DNA from: JBFFSQ01 sp041572275
GTDB lineage: Bacteria > Pseudomonadota > Gammaproteobacteria > SZUA-229
Assembly: GCA_041572275.1 (NCBI GenBank)
Contig: JBFFSQ010000193.1
Coordinates: forward strand, 1-5,616
DNA: 5,616 bases
Direction: 5' to 3'
The notes below the pieces were generated by a model. That model made no database searches. It saw only the letters and a list, made by a program, of their open reading frames with translations, and was not told where the DNA came from. The position numbers and the translations under genes were made by a program. Shown piece by piece: positions 1 to 5,616 of this stretch (the stretch's first letter is position 1; every line of letters starts with the position of its first letter).

Positions 1-834
1 ACACAGGATGGTATTGTTGCCACGCTGAAAGTGCGTGAAGGCATGTATGTGAAACCGGCGATGGAAGTGTTAAGTCTGGCTGATTTGTCGCGAGTGTGGT
101 TGCTGGCTGAAGTGTTTGAAAGTCAGTCCAACTGGGTGAAGGTTGGCCAGAGTGCGGACGTCAAATTGTCCTTTGTACCTGGTCGAGAGTGGGAAGGGAC
201 AGTGGAATATATTTATCCCCGTCTTGATACCAAAACACGGACACTGAAAGTGCGATTGCAGTTTGATAATCCCGATGAAATCTTAAAGCCGAATATGTTC
301 GCCAGTGTAAGTATTTATGGCGGAGCGAAAAATAATGTTCTCAATATACCCCGTGAGGCACTTATTCGTACCGGCCAACAGGAACGGGTCATTCTTGATA
401 AAGGCAAAGGTCGTTATGTGCAGCGCAATGTAGTGGCTGGTATGGAAACCGGAGACTGGATTGAAATTGTTGAGGGTTTAGATGAAGGCGAGCAGGTAGT
501 GATATCGGGTCAGTTCCTGATTGATTCTGAAGCCAGTCTAAAAGCCAGTTTGATGCGCATGAGTGAACCAGCTAGTGAGAAAATGGCAGCGGAAAAGCCA
601 AAGATGCCAGTGGCAAGAGCGATCGTTAGAGGGCTTATGCCGGAACAGAGGAAAGTAAATCTGGAACATGATCCAATTCCTGAACTGGGCTGGCCAGCCA
701 TGGTGATGGATTTTGAATTACATACTGGAGTATCCGTGGAAGGCCTGAACATCGGCGATACGGTACAAATAACGCTGGTGCAGGGTGGCAATGGTTATTT
801 GATCAGCGACATTAAACCGATGATGGATCAGTAG
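1..834 (+). CDS. cusB: CusB-type Cu(I)/Ag(I) efflux adaptor with fused C-terminal CusF domain (5' partial)
   Basis: This is the periplasmic adaptor (membrane fusion protein) of a heavy-metal RND efflux complex; it links the CusA pump to an outer-membrane channel. The frame is open from base 1, so the N-terminus lies outside the window and 277 codons are visible. Counting from base 1, residues 1-30 look like the second half of the lipoyl/barrel-sandwich domain, about 31-107 the beta-barrel, about 110-185 the membrane-proximal domain, then a polar Met/Lys/Glu-rich linker to about 204. Residues 205-274 match CusF. They contain H223, W231, M234 and M236, with the same spacing as the E. coli CusF Cu(I)/Ag(I) ligands H36, W44, M47 and M49. 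Cus systems often encode CusF separately; here it is part of the adaptor, so metal could be passed to the pump within one chain. The stop is 11 bases before cusA. Family assignment is firm; metal preference is inferred from the CusF ligands and from CusA. Confidence 0.93.
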   Translation, partial: TQDGIVATLKVREGMYVKPAMEVLSLADLSRVWLLAEVFESQSNWVKVGQSADVKLSFVPGREWEGTVEYIYPRLDTKTRTLKVRLQFDNPDEILKPNMFASVSIYGGAKNNVLNIPREALIRTGQQERVILDKGKGRYVQRNVVAGMETGDWIEIVEGLDEGEQVVISGQFLIDSEASLKASLMRMSEPASEKMAAEKPKMPVARAIVRGLMPEQRKVNLEHDPIPELGWPAMVMDFELHTGVSVEGLNIGDTVQITLVQGGNGYLISDIKPMMDQ

Positions 835-837
835 GAG
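833..837 (+). promoter_or_regulatory. Ribosome binding site of cusA, overlapping the cusB stop
   Basis: AGGAG lies 8 bases before the ATG at 846 and shares its first two bases with the TAG stop of cusB (832-834). The arrangement suggests translational coupling of adaptor and pump and supports the ATG at 846 as the start. Confidence 0.8.
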
Positions 838-845
838 TACCGAAT

Positions 846-3800
846 ATGATCGCAAAAATACTCGACTGGTCGATACATAATCGATTCATGGTGTTGCTGC
901 TGACCTTTGTACTCACTGGCTGGGGCGTGTATGCGGTGAAGAATATACCGTTGGATGCCATCCCGGATTTATCGGATGTACAAGTCATTATCAAAACCAG
1001 TTATCCAGGGCAGGCGCCGCGAGTGGTGGAAGATCAAGTGACTTATCCATTGACTACCGCGATGTTATCAGTTCCTAAAGCCACCAATGTGAGAGGCTAC
1101 TCTTTCTTTGGTGATTCCTATGTCTATGTGATTTTTGAAGATGGTACAGATCCGTATTGGGCACGTTCCCGGGTGCTGGAATATTTAAGCCAGGTCACCA
1201 CTAATTTGCCGCCTCAGGCACGACCATCACTGGGGCCGGATGCTACTGGAGTTGGATGGATTTATGAATATGCACTGGTTGATCGCACCGGTCGCCATGA
1301 TCTGGCACAACTGCGCTCATTTCAGGACTGGTTTCTCAAGTTTGAATTACAAACCGTGGATGGTGTGTCCGAGGTGGCCACTGCTGGAGGCATGGTTAAG
1401 CAGTATCAGGTGGTATTGCACCCTGACCGTTTACGGGCGTTTGGCTTGCCTCTGGCAAAAGTGAAAATGGCCATTAAAAAGTCGAACCAGGAAGTGGGTG
1501 GTTCGGTGATTGAAATGGCCGAAGCAGAATATATGGTGCGTGCAACTGGCTATATTAATGACCTGGATGATTTGCGGCGCGTGCCACTGGGCATGAATAA
1601 GAATGGAGTGCCTATATTGTTAAAGGATGTGGCTGATATTCGTTTAGGGCCACAAATGCGTCGCGGAATTGCTGAGCTAGATGGTGAGGGCGAGGTTGTC
1701 GGCGGTATCGTGGTTATGCGTTATGGTGAAAATGCGCTGACCACTATCGAAGGTGTAAAACAGAAATTATCAGAGCTGCAAAAAGGCCTGCCGCAAGGTG
1801 TAGAAATTATCGAAACCTATGATCGCTCTGCATTGATCAAGCGAGCAGTCGATACATTGAGCGGTAAGCTCATCGAAGAGTTTCTGGTGGTGGCCCTGGT
1901 GTGTGCAGTGTTTCTATTTCATATCAGGTCTTCGCTGGTAATTATTTTGTCTTTACCTGTCGGCATACTTGCTGCATTTGTCATCATGCAGCAACAGGGT
2001 ATCAATGCCAATATTATGTCATTGGGTGGTATCGCTATTGCTATTGGCGCCATGGTCGATGCCGCCATAGTCATGATAGAAAATGTACACAAGCATATCG
2101 AGACTGAAGGTATTACTGACGCTAATCGTTGGCAGTTGATTAGTAAGGCGTCGAAAGAAGTTGGGCCACCCTTGTTTTTCTCTCTGTTGATTATTACCTT
2201 AAGTTTTTTACCGGTGTTTACACTGGAGGCGCAGGAAGGGCGTTTATTTGCACCGCTGGCATATACCAAAACATTTGCGATGGCAGCAGCGGCGGGGTTG
2301 TCGATTACCCTGGTGCCGGTATTGATGGGTTATTTTATTCGAGGTCGTATTATTTCTGAGCACCAGAATCCGATCAATCGAGTATTGGTTGCCGGTTATC
2401 GTCCTTTTATAAATTCTGTGCTCAAGGCGCCGAAAGCAGTGTTAGGTATATCACTGGTATTGATCATAATAGGATTCTGGCCAGTTACACAGATTGGTTC
2501 TGAATTTATGCCGGATCTGGATGAAGGGGACCTAATGTATATGCCCACGACTTTTCCCGGTGTTTCAGTTGGCAAAGCACAGGAGTTGTTGCAGCAAACG
2601 GATAAGTTGATTCGTACATTGCCGGAAGTGAAACGGGTGTTTGGAAAAGTGGGACGTGCGGAAACGGCAACTGATCCAGCGCCCTTAACCATGATTGAAA
2701 CCACCATTCAATTACATCCTCGGGATCAATGGCGGGAAGGTATGACAACGGATAAGTTGAAACAGGAACTGGATGATTTGATTCAGTTTCCAGGTTTAAC
2801 CAATGCCTGGGTTATGCCCATTAAAACTCGGATTGATATGTTGGCCACAGGCATTAAAACCCCGGTGGGCATCAAGGTGTCAGGTCCTGATCTGCAGGTG
2901 ATACAGGAGGTGGGTAAGCGTATTGAAGAGGTTGTGCAGACCGTGCCGGGTACGGTTTCCGCTTATTCTGAACGTGTCGCTGGTGGTCGCTATGTGACCG
3001 TGGATATTGATCGTATTGCAGCCGCACGATTTGGTATGAATATCTCGGATGTGCAGGATGTGGTAAGCACGGCTTTGGGTGGAATGAAAGTAACCCAAAC
3101 CGTGGAAGGTCTGGAGCGTTACCCAATAAATGTCCGTTATCCACGTGATTTGCGTGATTCACTGGAAGGCTTGCGTAATCTTCCTGTAGTGACACCCGCC
3201 GGTGCGCGTATTCCCCTGGGTGAGGTTGCTGATATCCGGGTGGAGGCAGGTCCGGCGATGATCAAGTCTGAAGATGCAAGGCCAAATGGCTGGACCTTTG
3301 TTGATATCAAAGGCCGTGATCTGGGCTCATATGTGGCTGAAGCGCAACAGGTCGTGCTAGATAAAGTCGAGTTACCCGCTGGTTATTCCATTTCCTGGTC
3401 GGGTCAGTATGAATATATGGTGCGAGCCAAGGAGCGCTTGCAAACGGTAGTGCCGGTTACTTTGGCTATTATTGTTTTATTGTTGTACTTCAACTTTAGA
3501 AAAATTTCCGAAGTGTTGATCATTATGGGGACTTTGCCGTTGGCACTGATAGGTGGTTTCTGGTTGTTGTATTTACTGGATTACAACATGTCGGTGGCTG
3601 TGGGCGTCGGTTTTATCGCGCTGGCTGGTGTGGCTGTCGAGATTGGCGTTGTTATGTTGGTGTACTTGAATCAGGCGCTGGAACGGCATCAGCGAGAAGC
3701 CGAGCAACAGAGTCGGCAGATGACCATCCGCGATGTTCGAGAGGCTGTGACAGAAGGTGCCCTGCTGAGGGTGCGGCCTATCATGATGACGGTGGCTGCT

Positions 3801-3992
3801 ATTGTGGTGGGTTTATTACCCATTATGCTTGGCGGCGGCACCGGTTCAGAAGTGATGCGTCGGATTGCTGCGCCTATGGTGGGCGGTATGATTAGTGCCA
3901 CGGTATTAACCCTGGTGATACTCCCCGCTGTCTTCCTGTTATGGAAGCAGGCCAGTGTCATGAATCAGGCTGCGTCTGATTCGGTAAAATGA
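846..3992 (+). CDS. cusA: CusA-type heavy-metal RND efflux pump (Cu(I)/Ag(I))
   Basis: This is a proton-driven inner-membrane pump that moves Cu(I)/Ag(I) from the periplasm or cytoplasm into the CusBC channel. At 1048 residues it is about the length of E. coli CusA (1047) and appears intact. Aligned from memory with E. coli CusA, the three metal-site methionines M573, M623 and M672 correspond to M566, M616 and M665. Relay methionines M271, M391, M403, M410, M479, M494 and M1004 are present. Acidic residues D405 (in GAMVDAA) and E932 (E. coli E939) are kept, but the third proton-relay residue, E. coli K984, is I979. The usual two-fold RND layout is visible: TM1 at about 13-32, a large periplasmic loop, a TM block at about 342-500, TM7 at about 525-548, a second periplasmic loop to about 865, then five TM segments. 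An insertion of about two residues relative to E. coli lies in the charged loop at about 943-970. Start is supported by the AGGAG 8 bases upstream. HME-RND membership is firm; Cu/Ag specificity is strong but inferred. Confidence 0.96.
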   Translation: MIAKILDWSIHNRFMVLLLTFVLTGWGVYAVKNIPLDAIPDLSDVQVIIKTSYPGQAPRVVEDQVTYPLTTAMLSVPKATNVRGYSFFGDSYVYVIFEDGTDPYWARSRVLEYLSQVTTNLPPQARPSLGPDATGVGWIYEYALVDRTGRHDLAQLRSFQDWFLKFELQTVDGVSEVATAGGMVKQYQVVLHPDRLRAFGLPLAKVKMAIKKSNQEVGGSVIEMAEAEYMVRATGYINDLDDLRRVPLGMNKNGVPILLKDVADIRLGPQMRRGIAELDGEGEVVGGIVVMRYGENALTTIEGVKQKLSELQKGLPQGVEIIETYDRSALIKRAVDTLSGKLIEEFLVVALVCAVFLFHIRSSLVIILSLPVGILAAFVIMQQQGINANIMSLGGIAIAIGAMVDAAIVMIENVHKHIETEGITDANRWQLISKASKEVGPPLFFSLLIITLSFLPVFTLEAQEGRLFAPLAYTKTFAMAAAAGLSITLVPVLMGYFIRGRIISEHQNPINRVLVAGYRPFINSVLKAPKAVLGISLVLIIIGFWPVTQIGSEFMPDLDEGDLMYMPTTFPGVSVGKAQELLQQTDKLIRTLPEVKRVFGKVGRAETATDPAPLTMIETTIQLHPRDQWREGMTTDKLKQELDDLIQFPGLTNAWVMPIKTRIDMLATGIKTPVGIKVSGPDLQVIQEVGKRIEEVVQTVPGTVSAYSERVAGGRYVTVDIDRIAAARFGMNISDVQDVVSTALGGMKVTQTVEGLERYPINVRYPRDLRDSLEGLRNLPVVTPAGARIPLGEVADIRVEAGPAMIKSEDARPNGWTFVDIKGRDLGSYVAEAQQVVLDKVELPAGYSISWSGQYEYMVRAKERLQTVVPVTLAIIVLLLYFNFRKISEVLIIMGTLPLALIGGFWLLYLLDYNMSVAVGVGFIALAGVAVEIGVVMLVYLNQALERHQREAEQQSRQMTIRDVREAVTEGALLRVRPIMMTVAAIVVGLLPIMLGGGTGSEVMRRIAAPMVGGMISATVLTLVILPAVFLLWKQASVMNQAASDSVK

Positions 3993-4007
3993 AAATGCTG
4001 GACTGTT

Positions 4008-4048
4008 AATAGCGGGCAGGGTGGTGGGGCCTGATAGGCCCTGCTATT
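4008..4048 (+). terminator. Imperfect two-part hairpin after cusA, possible terminator
   Basis: An outer stem AATAGC (4008-4013) pairs with GCTATT (4043-4048), and an inner perfect stem GGGCCT (4027-4032) pairs with AGGCCC (4036-4041) around a GAT loop. The left strand has 13 unpaired G-rich bases between the stems, which could pair alternatively with the CCCTG on the right. No T-tract follows, so this is not a classical intrinsic terminator. It may instead stabilise the 3' end of the cus mRNA or act with Rho. It starts 16 bases after the cusA stop. Confidence 0.4.
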
Positions 4049-4077
4049 GACCAATAAAGCCAAACCCTGTATTTAAT
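4047..4077 (+). promoter_or_regulatory. Candidate sigma70-type promoter for the 4115-5428 gene pair
   Basis: TTGACC (4047-4052, five of six matches to TTGACA) is followed after 19 bases by TTTAAT (4072-4077, five of six matches to TATAAT). The spacer is longer than the optimal 17, so strength would be modest. The -35 box begins in the last bases of the cusA hairpin. It would give a leader of roughly 30 bases before the ATG at 4115. This is by-eye matching only. Confidence 0.35.
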
Positions 4078-4114
4078 AGTGGTATTCAAATAAAAACTGT
4101 CACTCATTAGCTAC

Positions 4115-4927
4115 ATGGCACAATCGTTACAACTTGAATCTGCGGCTACGCAACACAATACCCAGGTATTCGGGCGTTATGTGTTTTTGTTGTTGCTGAT
4201 GATGCTGATGTCCTTGTCGTCCTATGCGGTTGAGATAACAACCGAGACCATTAGTGTTAATGATGAAATCGATGTTGATGTCAGTATTTATCCCGCTGAA
4301 GGTGATGTCCTGTTTATCTGGTTAGCCTGTAACCAGGGCAGTGAAGGCGCAGAGACACGATCAGCGGCTGTGCTCGTTGAGCATGGAATTGAGGTCTGGT
4401 TACCGGATATGTTGAGCGCTCATTTTCTACCACCTGGCCCTTCCAGTATTTATAAAATTCCAGGTGAAGAGATTGCAGTCATAATTGATACGGCAATAGA
4501 AAAGACGGGGAAAAAACTCATTTACCTTGTCGCTGGTGGTCGTGCAGCGGCGCCTTTATTGCGCGGTGCCATGGCCTGGGAAAAACGGCATGCTGCGGAA
4601 ACTCAACGGTTGTCCGGTGCGCTGTTGATCTATCCACGTCTGACTTTGCTTAAACCTGAGCCCGGGACTGAGCCTGTGTATATTGAGGCGGTGGGTAAAG
4701 TACGGCTCCCTATCGTGATTCTCGAAGGAGAGCGTACCCCAAATCGCTGGGGTTTGCCGCATCTAACTGCGGCTTTCAGGAAAAACAGTGTGTTTGTGAC
4801 CTCGTCACTGATTCCAAAAGTGCGTGGGTATTTCTATGTGCGTAATGATGCCACTCCGGCAGAACAGGCAATGTCACGGCAATTACCTCACCTGTTAATA
4901 TCTCATTTAAGTGATTTTGAGAGATAA
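4115..4927 (+). CDS. Exported alpha/beta-hydrolase-like protein without a catalytic serine; function unknown
   Basis: I do not recognise a named family with confidence. The 270-residue product has a polar N-terminus with R21, a hydrophobic core at about 22-35 rich in Leu and Met, and a plausible signal peptidase I site after SYA (A38|V39), so a periplasmic location is likely. The mature part has the strand/helix rhythm of an alpha/beta-hydrolase: a beta strand ending in WLAC at about 69-72 where the oxyanion-hole HG usually sits, then a strand KKLIYLVA leading into A140-G141-G142-R143-A144-A145. This occupies the nucleophile-elbow position (usual G-x-S-x-G) and puts Gly142 where Ser is expected. 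No clear catalytic Asp/His pair is visible, though His occurs near the C-terminus. C72 is the only cysteine. No Shine-Dalgarno precedes ATG 4115; an in-frame GTG at 4181 is an alternative but has no better site and would lose the basic residue of the signal. It is followed after 3 bases by a thioredoxin gene, suggesting co-expression. Coding is well supported by length and signal peptide; fold is a tentative call. Confidence 0.8.
   Translation: MAQSLQLESAATQHNTQVFGRYVFLLLLMMLMSLSSYAVEITTETISVNDEIDVDVSIYPAEGDVLFIWLACNQGSEGAETRSAAVLVEHGIEVWLPDMLSAHFLPPGPSSIYKIPGEEIAVIIDTAIEKTGKKLIYLVAGGRAAAPLLRGAMAWEKRHAAETQRLSGALLIYPRLTLLKPEPGTEPVYIEAVGKVRLPIVILEGERTPNRWGLPHLTAAFRKNSVFVTSSLIPKVRGYFYVRNDATPAEQAMSRQLPHLLISHLSDFER
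4918..4923 (+). promoter_or_regulatory. Ribosome binding site of the thioredoxin-like gene
   Basis: TGAGAG lies 7 bases before the ATG at 4931, inside the last codons of the upstream gene. It is only a partial match to the Shine-Dalgarno consensus. Its position implies translational coupling. Confidence 0.5.
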
Positions 4928-4930
4928 ACT

Positions 4931-5428
4931 ATGAAACAGTTGATCTTTGGGCTGCTGCTGTCCTTATTTCTAACATCACCGCAGGCGAGTTTGCTAAAGC
5001 CCTATAAAGGGCCTTTGCAGCAACCTTCGCTGGTGTTAAAAGATTTGCAGGGGCAATTACATAAATTGTCTGATTACAGGGGGCAGGTGGTCCTGGTTCA
5101 GTTCTGGGCGACGTATTGTGTACCATGTCGCACAGAAATGCCGTCGATGAATCGTCTACAGGCCGGTCTGGCTGATAAGCCATTTAAAATTCTGGCTGTA
5201 GATATGGCAGAGGAAACTGCTGAAGTCGAGGCCTTTGTGAAGCAGGTGAAGCCTGAGTTCACGATATTATTAGATGAGGATGGCGCAGCACTGCAACGTT
5301 GGAAAGTGTTCGCAGCGCCAGCCAGCTTTATTATTGGCCCCGATGGTGAAATTAAATATACCCTGTACGGTGGCGTGGAGTGGGATGCGGCGGAAATAGT
5401 TGAAACCCTGAAGTCGTTGATGAAATAA
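4931..5428 (+). CDS. Exported TlpA/ResA-like thiol-disulfide oxidoreductase
   Basis: This is a thioredoxin-fold protein of the TlpA/ResA/AhpC-TSA-like group. Such proteins usually reduce disulfides in exported proteins, as in cytochrome c or copper-site (CuA) maturation. The 165-residue product starts with K2 and a hydrophobic stretch at 4-15, with a possible cleavage after A19 (SPQA|S); a retained membrane anchor cannot be excluded. A strand VVLVQFWATY leads into the active site C63-V64-P65-C66-R67, followed by EMP as is typical of TlpA proteins. The cis-proline equivalent is P130 in AAPASF, and the C-terminal GGVEW segment also fits the family. The residue before the first Cys is Tyr62, where Trp is usual. 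Electrons would normally come from DsbD/CcdA, which is not in the window. The gene follows the pseudo-hydrolase gene by 3 bases in the same reading frame. The family is firm; the substrate is unknown. Confidence 0.93.
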   Translation: MKQLIFGLLLSLFLTSPQASLLKPYKGPLQQPSLVLKDLQGQLHKLSDYRGQVVLVQFWATYCVPCRTEMPSMNRLQAGLADKPFKILAVDMAEETAEVEAFVKQVKPEFTILLDEDGAALQRWKVFAAPASFIIGPDGEIKYTLYGGVEWDAAEIVETLKSLMK

Positions 5429-5472
5429 GTTTATCGTACGTCTATGTTTTTACCGTTATTAAATGATTGTCA

Positions 5473-5489
5473 TGGTAGTTCGGCTACTA
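5473..5489 (+). terminator. Small hairpin downstream of the thioredoxin-like gene, weak terminator candidate
   Basis: Six base pairs including one G-T pair (5473-5478 with 5484-5489) close a TTCGG loop. There is no T-tract after it, so intrinsic termination is doubtful. It lies 45 bases after the stop codon, in the 147-base gap 5429-5575. The rest of that gap is AT-rich and shows no open frame worth calling. Confidence 0.2.
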
Positions 5490-5544
5490 GCGTTGATTCT
5501 TAATGTAAAACTTTAAGAAATGCAGTTAATCAGCTAAACTCCGT

Positions 5545-5550
5545 TAAAAT
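5545..5550 (+). promoter_or_regulatory. Possible -10 box ahead of the last gene
   Basis: TAAAAT matches five of six positions of the sigma70 -10 consensus, 25 bases before the probable TTG start. No convincing -35 box is found at the right distance; TTGATT at 5493-5498 is much too far upstream. It would need an activator or another sigma factor, or be chance in AT-rich DNA. Confidence 0.25.
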
Positions 5551-5575
5551 ACAGGTAAATCATGAGGATCCTGAC

Positions 5576-5616
5576 TTGAAAACAGTACTGACACAGAAGA
5601 ATGTTGTTGCACTGGC
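5576..5616 (+). CDS. Start of an unidentified gene with probable TTG start codon (3' partial)
   Basis: An open frame begins at TTG 5576 and runs off the right edge after 13 full codons: (M)KTVLTQKNVVAL. A good Shine-Dalgarno, GAGG at 5564-5567, lies 8 bases upstream, which is why this start is chosen over the ATG at 5601 in another frame. Lysines followed by a hydrophobic run would fit the beginning of a signal peptide, so an exported protein is a guess. Nothing more can be said about its function. Confidence 0.45.
   Translation, partial: MKTVLTQKNVVAL

Noticed and set aside
510..791. Open frame of 93 codons on the - strand opposite the CusB/CusF region
   Set aside because: The + strand encodes a clear CusF domain with correct ligand spacing; the antisense product has no recognisable features.
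31..834. cusB starting at the ATG at 31 as a complete gene
   Set aside because: The frame is open back to base 1 and encodes the lipoyl-domain residues expected just before this methionine; it is an internal Met of a truncated gene.
1240..1464. Open frame of 74 codons on the + strand in another frame of cusA
   Set aside because: Out-of-frame shadow of the CusA GPDATGVGW region, with no support as a protein.
1919..2269. Open frame of 116 codons on the - strand within cusA
   Set aside because: Lies wholly inside a well-conserved CusA region, has no recognisable domain, and its composition looks like the antisense of membrane-segment codons.
2396..3195. Several overlapping - strand open frames of 72-107 codons
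   Set aside because: They overlap each other and the conserved periplasmic part of CusA, show no domains, and the Pro/His-rich products look like antisense translation.
4181..4927. GTG at 4181 as the start of the pseudo-hydrolase gene
   Set aside because: No Shine-Dalgarno at proper distance, and it would remove R21, leaving the signal peptide without a positive N-region. The ATG at 4115 is kept though it also lacks a good ribosome site.
4929..5183. Open frame of 84 codons on the - strand opposite the thioredoxin-like gene
   Set aside because: The + strand carries the CVPC active site and family motifs; the antisense frame has no features.
5493..5517. TTGATT with TTTAAG as a promoter for the last gene
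   Set aside because: The spacing is only 13 bases and the -10 match is four of six, so it is not convincing.

Overview
The window carries the downstream end of a copper/silver efflux operon, followed by a small two-gene unit for exported proteins and the first codons of another gene. All recognisable genes are on the + strand. The CusA and CusB sequences resemble the proteobacterial heavy-metal RND type most closely. Base composition looks near-balanced, Shine-Dalgarno sites are ordinary, and two proteins have Sec-type signal peptides. I infer a Gram-negative bacterium, probably a gammaproteobacterium, and cannot name a genus from sequence alone.

Layout: (1) 1-834 is the C-terminal part of a CusB-type periplasmic adaptor, entering from outside the left edge, with a CusF-like metallochaperone domain fused to its C-terminus. 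(2) 846-3992 is a full-length CusA-type RND pump, 11 bases after cusB, with its ribosome binding site overlapping the cusB stop. (3) 3993-4114 is an intergenic gap holding an imperfect hairpin and a possible promoter. (4) 4115-4927 encodes an exported protein that looks like an alpha/beta-hydrolase fold whose nucleophile is replaced by glycine. (5) 4931-5428 encodes an exported TlpA/ResA-like thioredoxin with a CVPC active site, 3 bases after the previous stop. (6) 5429-5575 is a second gap with weak promoter-like and hairpin signals. (7) From 5576 a probable TTG-started gene runs off the right edge.

Functionally, CusB (with built-in CusF) and CusA would form the adaptor and inner-membrane pump of a tripartite efflux complex that removes Cu(I)/Ag(I) from the periplasm; the outer-membrane channel (CusC type) is not in the window and may lie upstream. 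The metal-binding methionines of CusA and the His/Trp/Met/Met ligand set of CusF are present. The lysine of the described E. coli CusA proton relay is an isoleucine here. The pseudo-hydrolase and thioredoxin pair is probably co-expressed and acts in the periplasm; its role, and whether it is linked to copper, cannot be read from the sequence. It is the least explained part of the window. I saw no RNA genes, CRISPR arrays, insertion sequences or long repeats.
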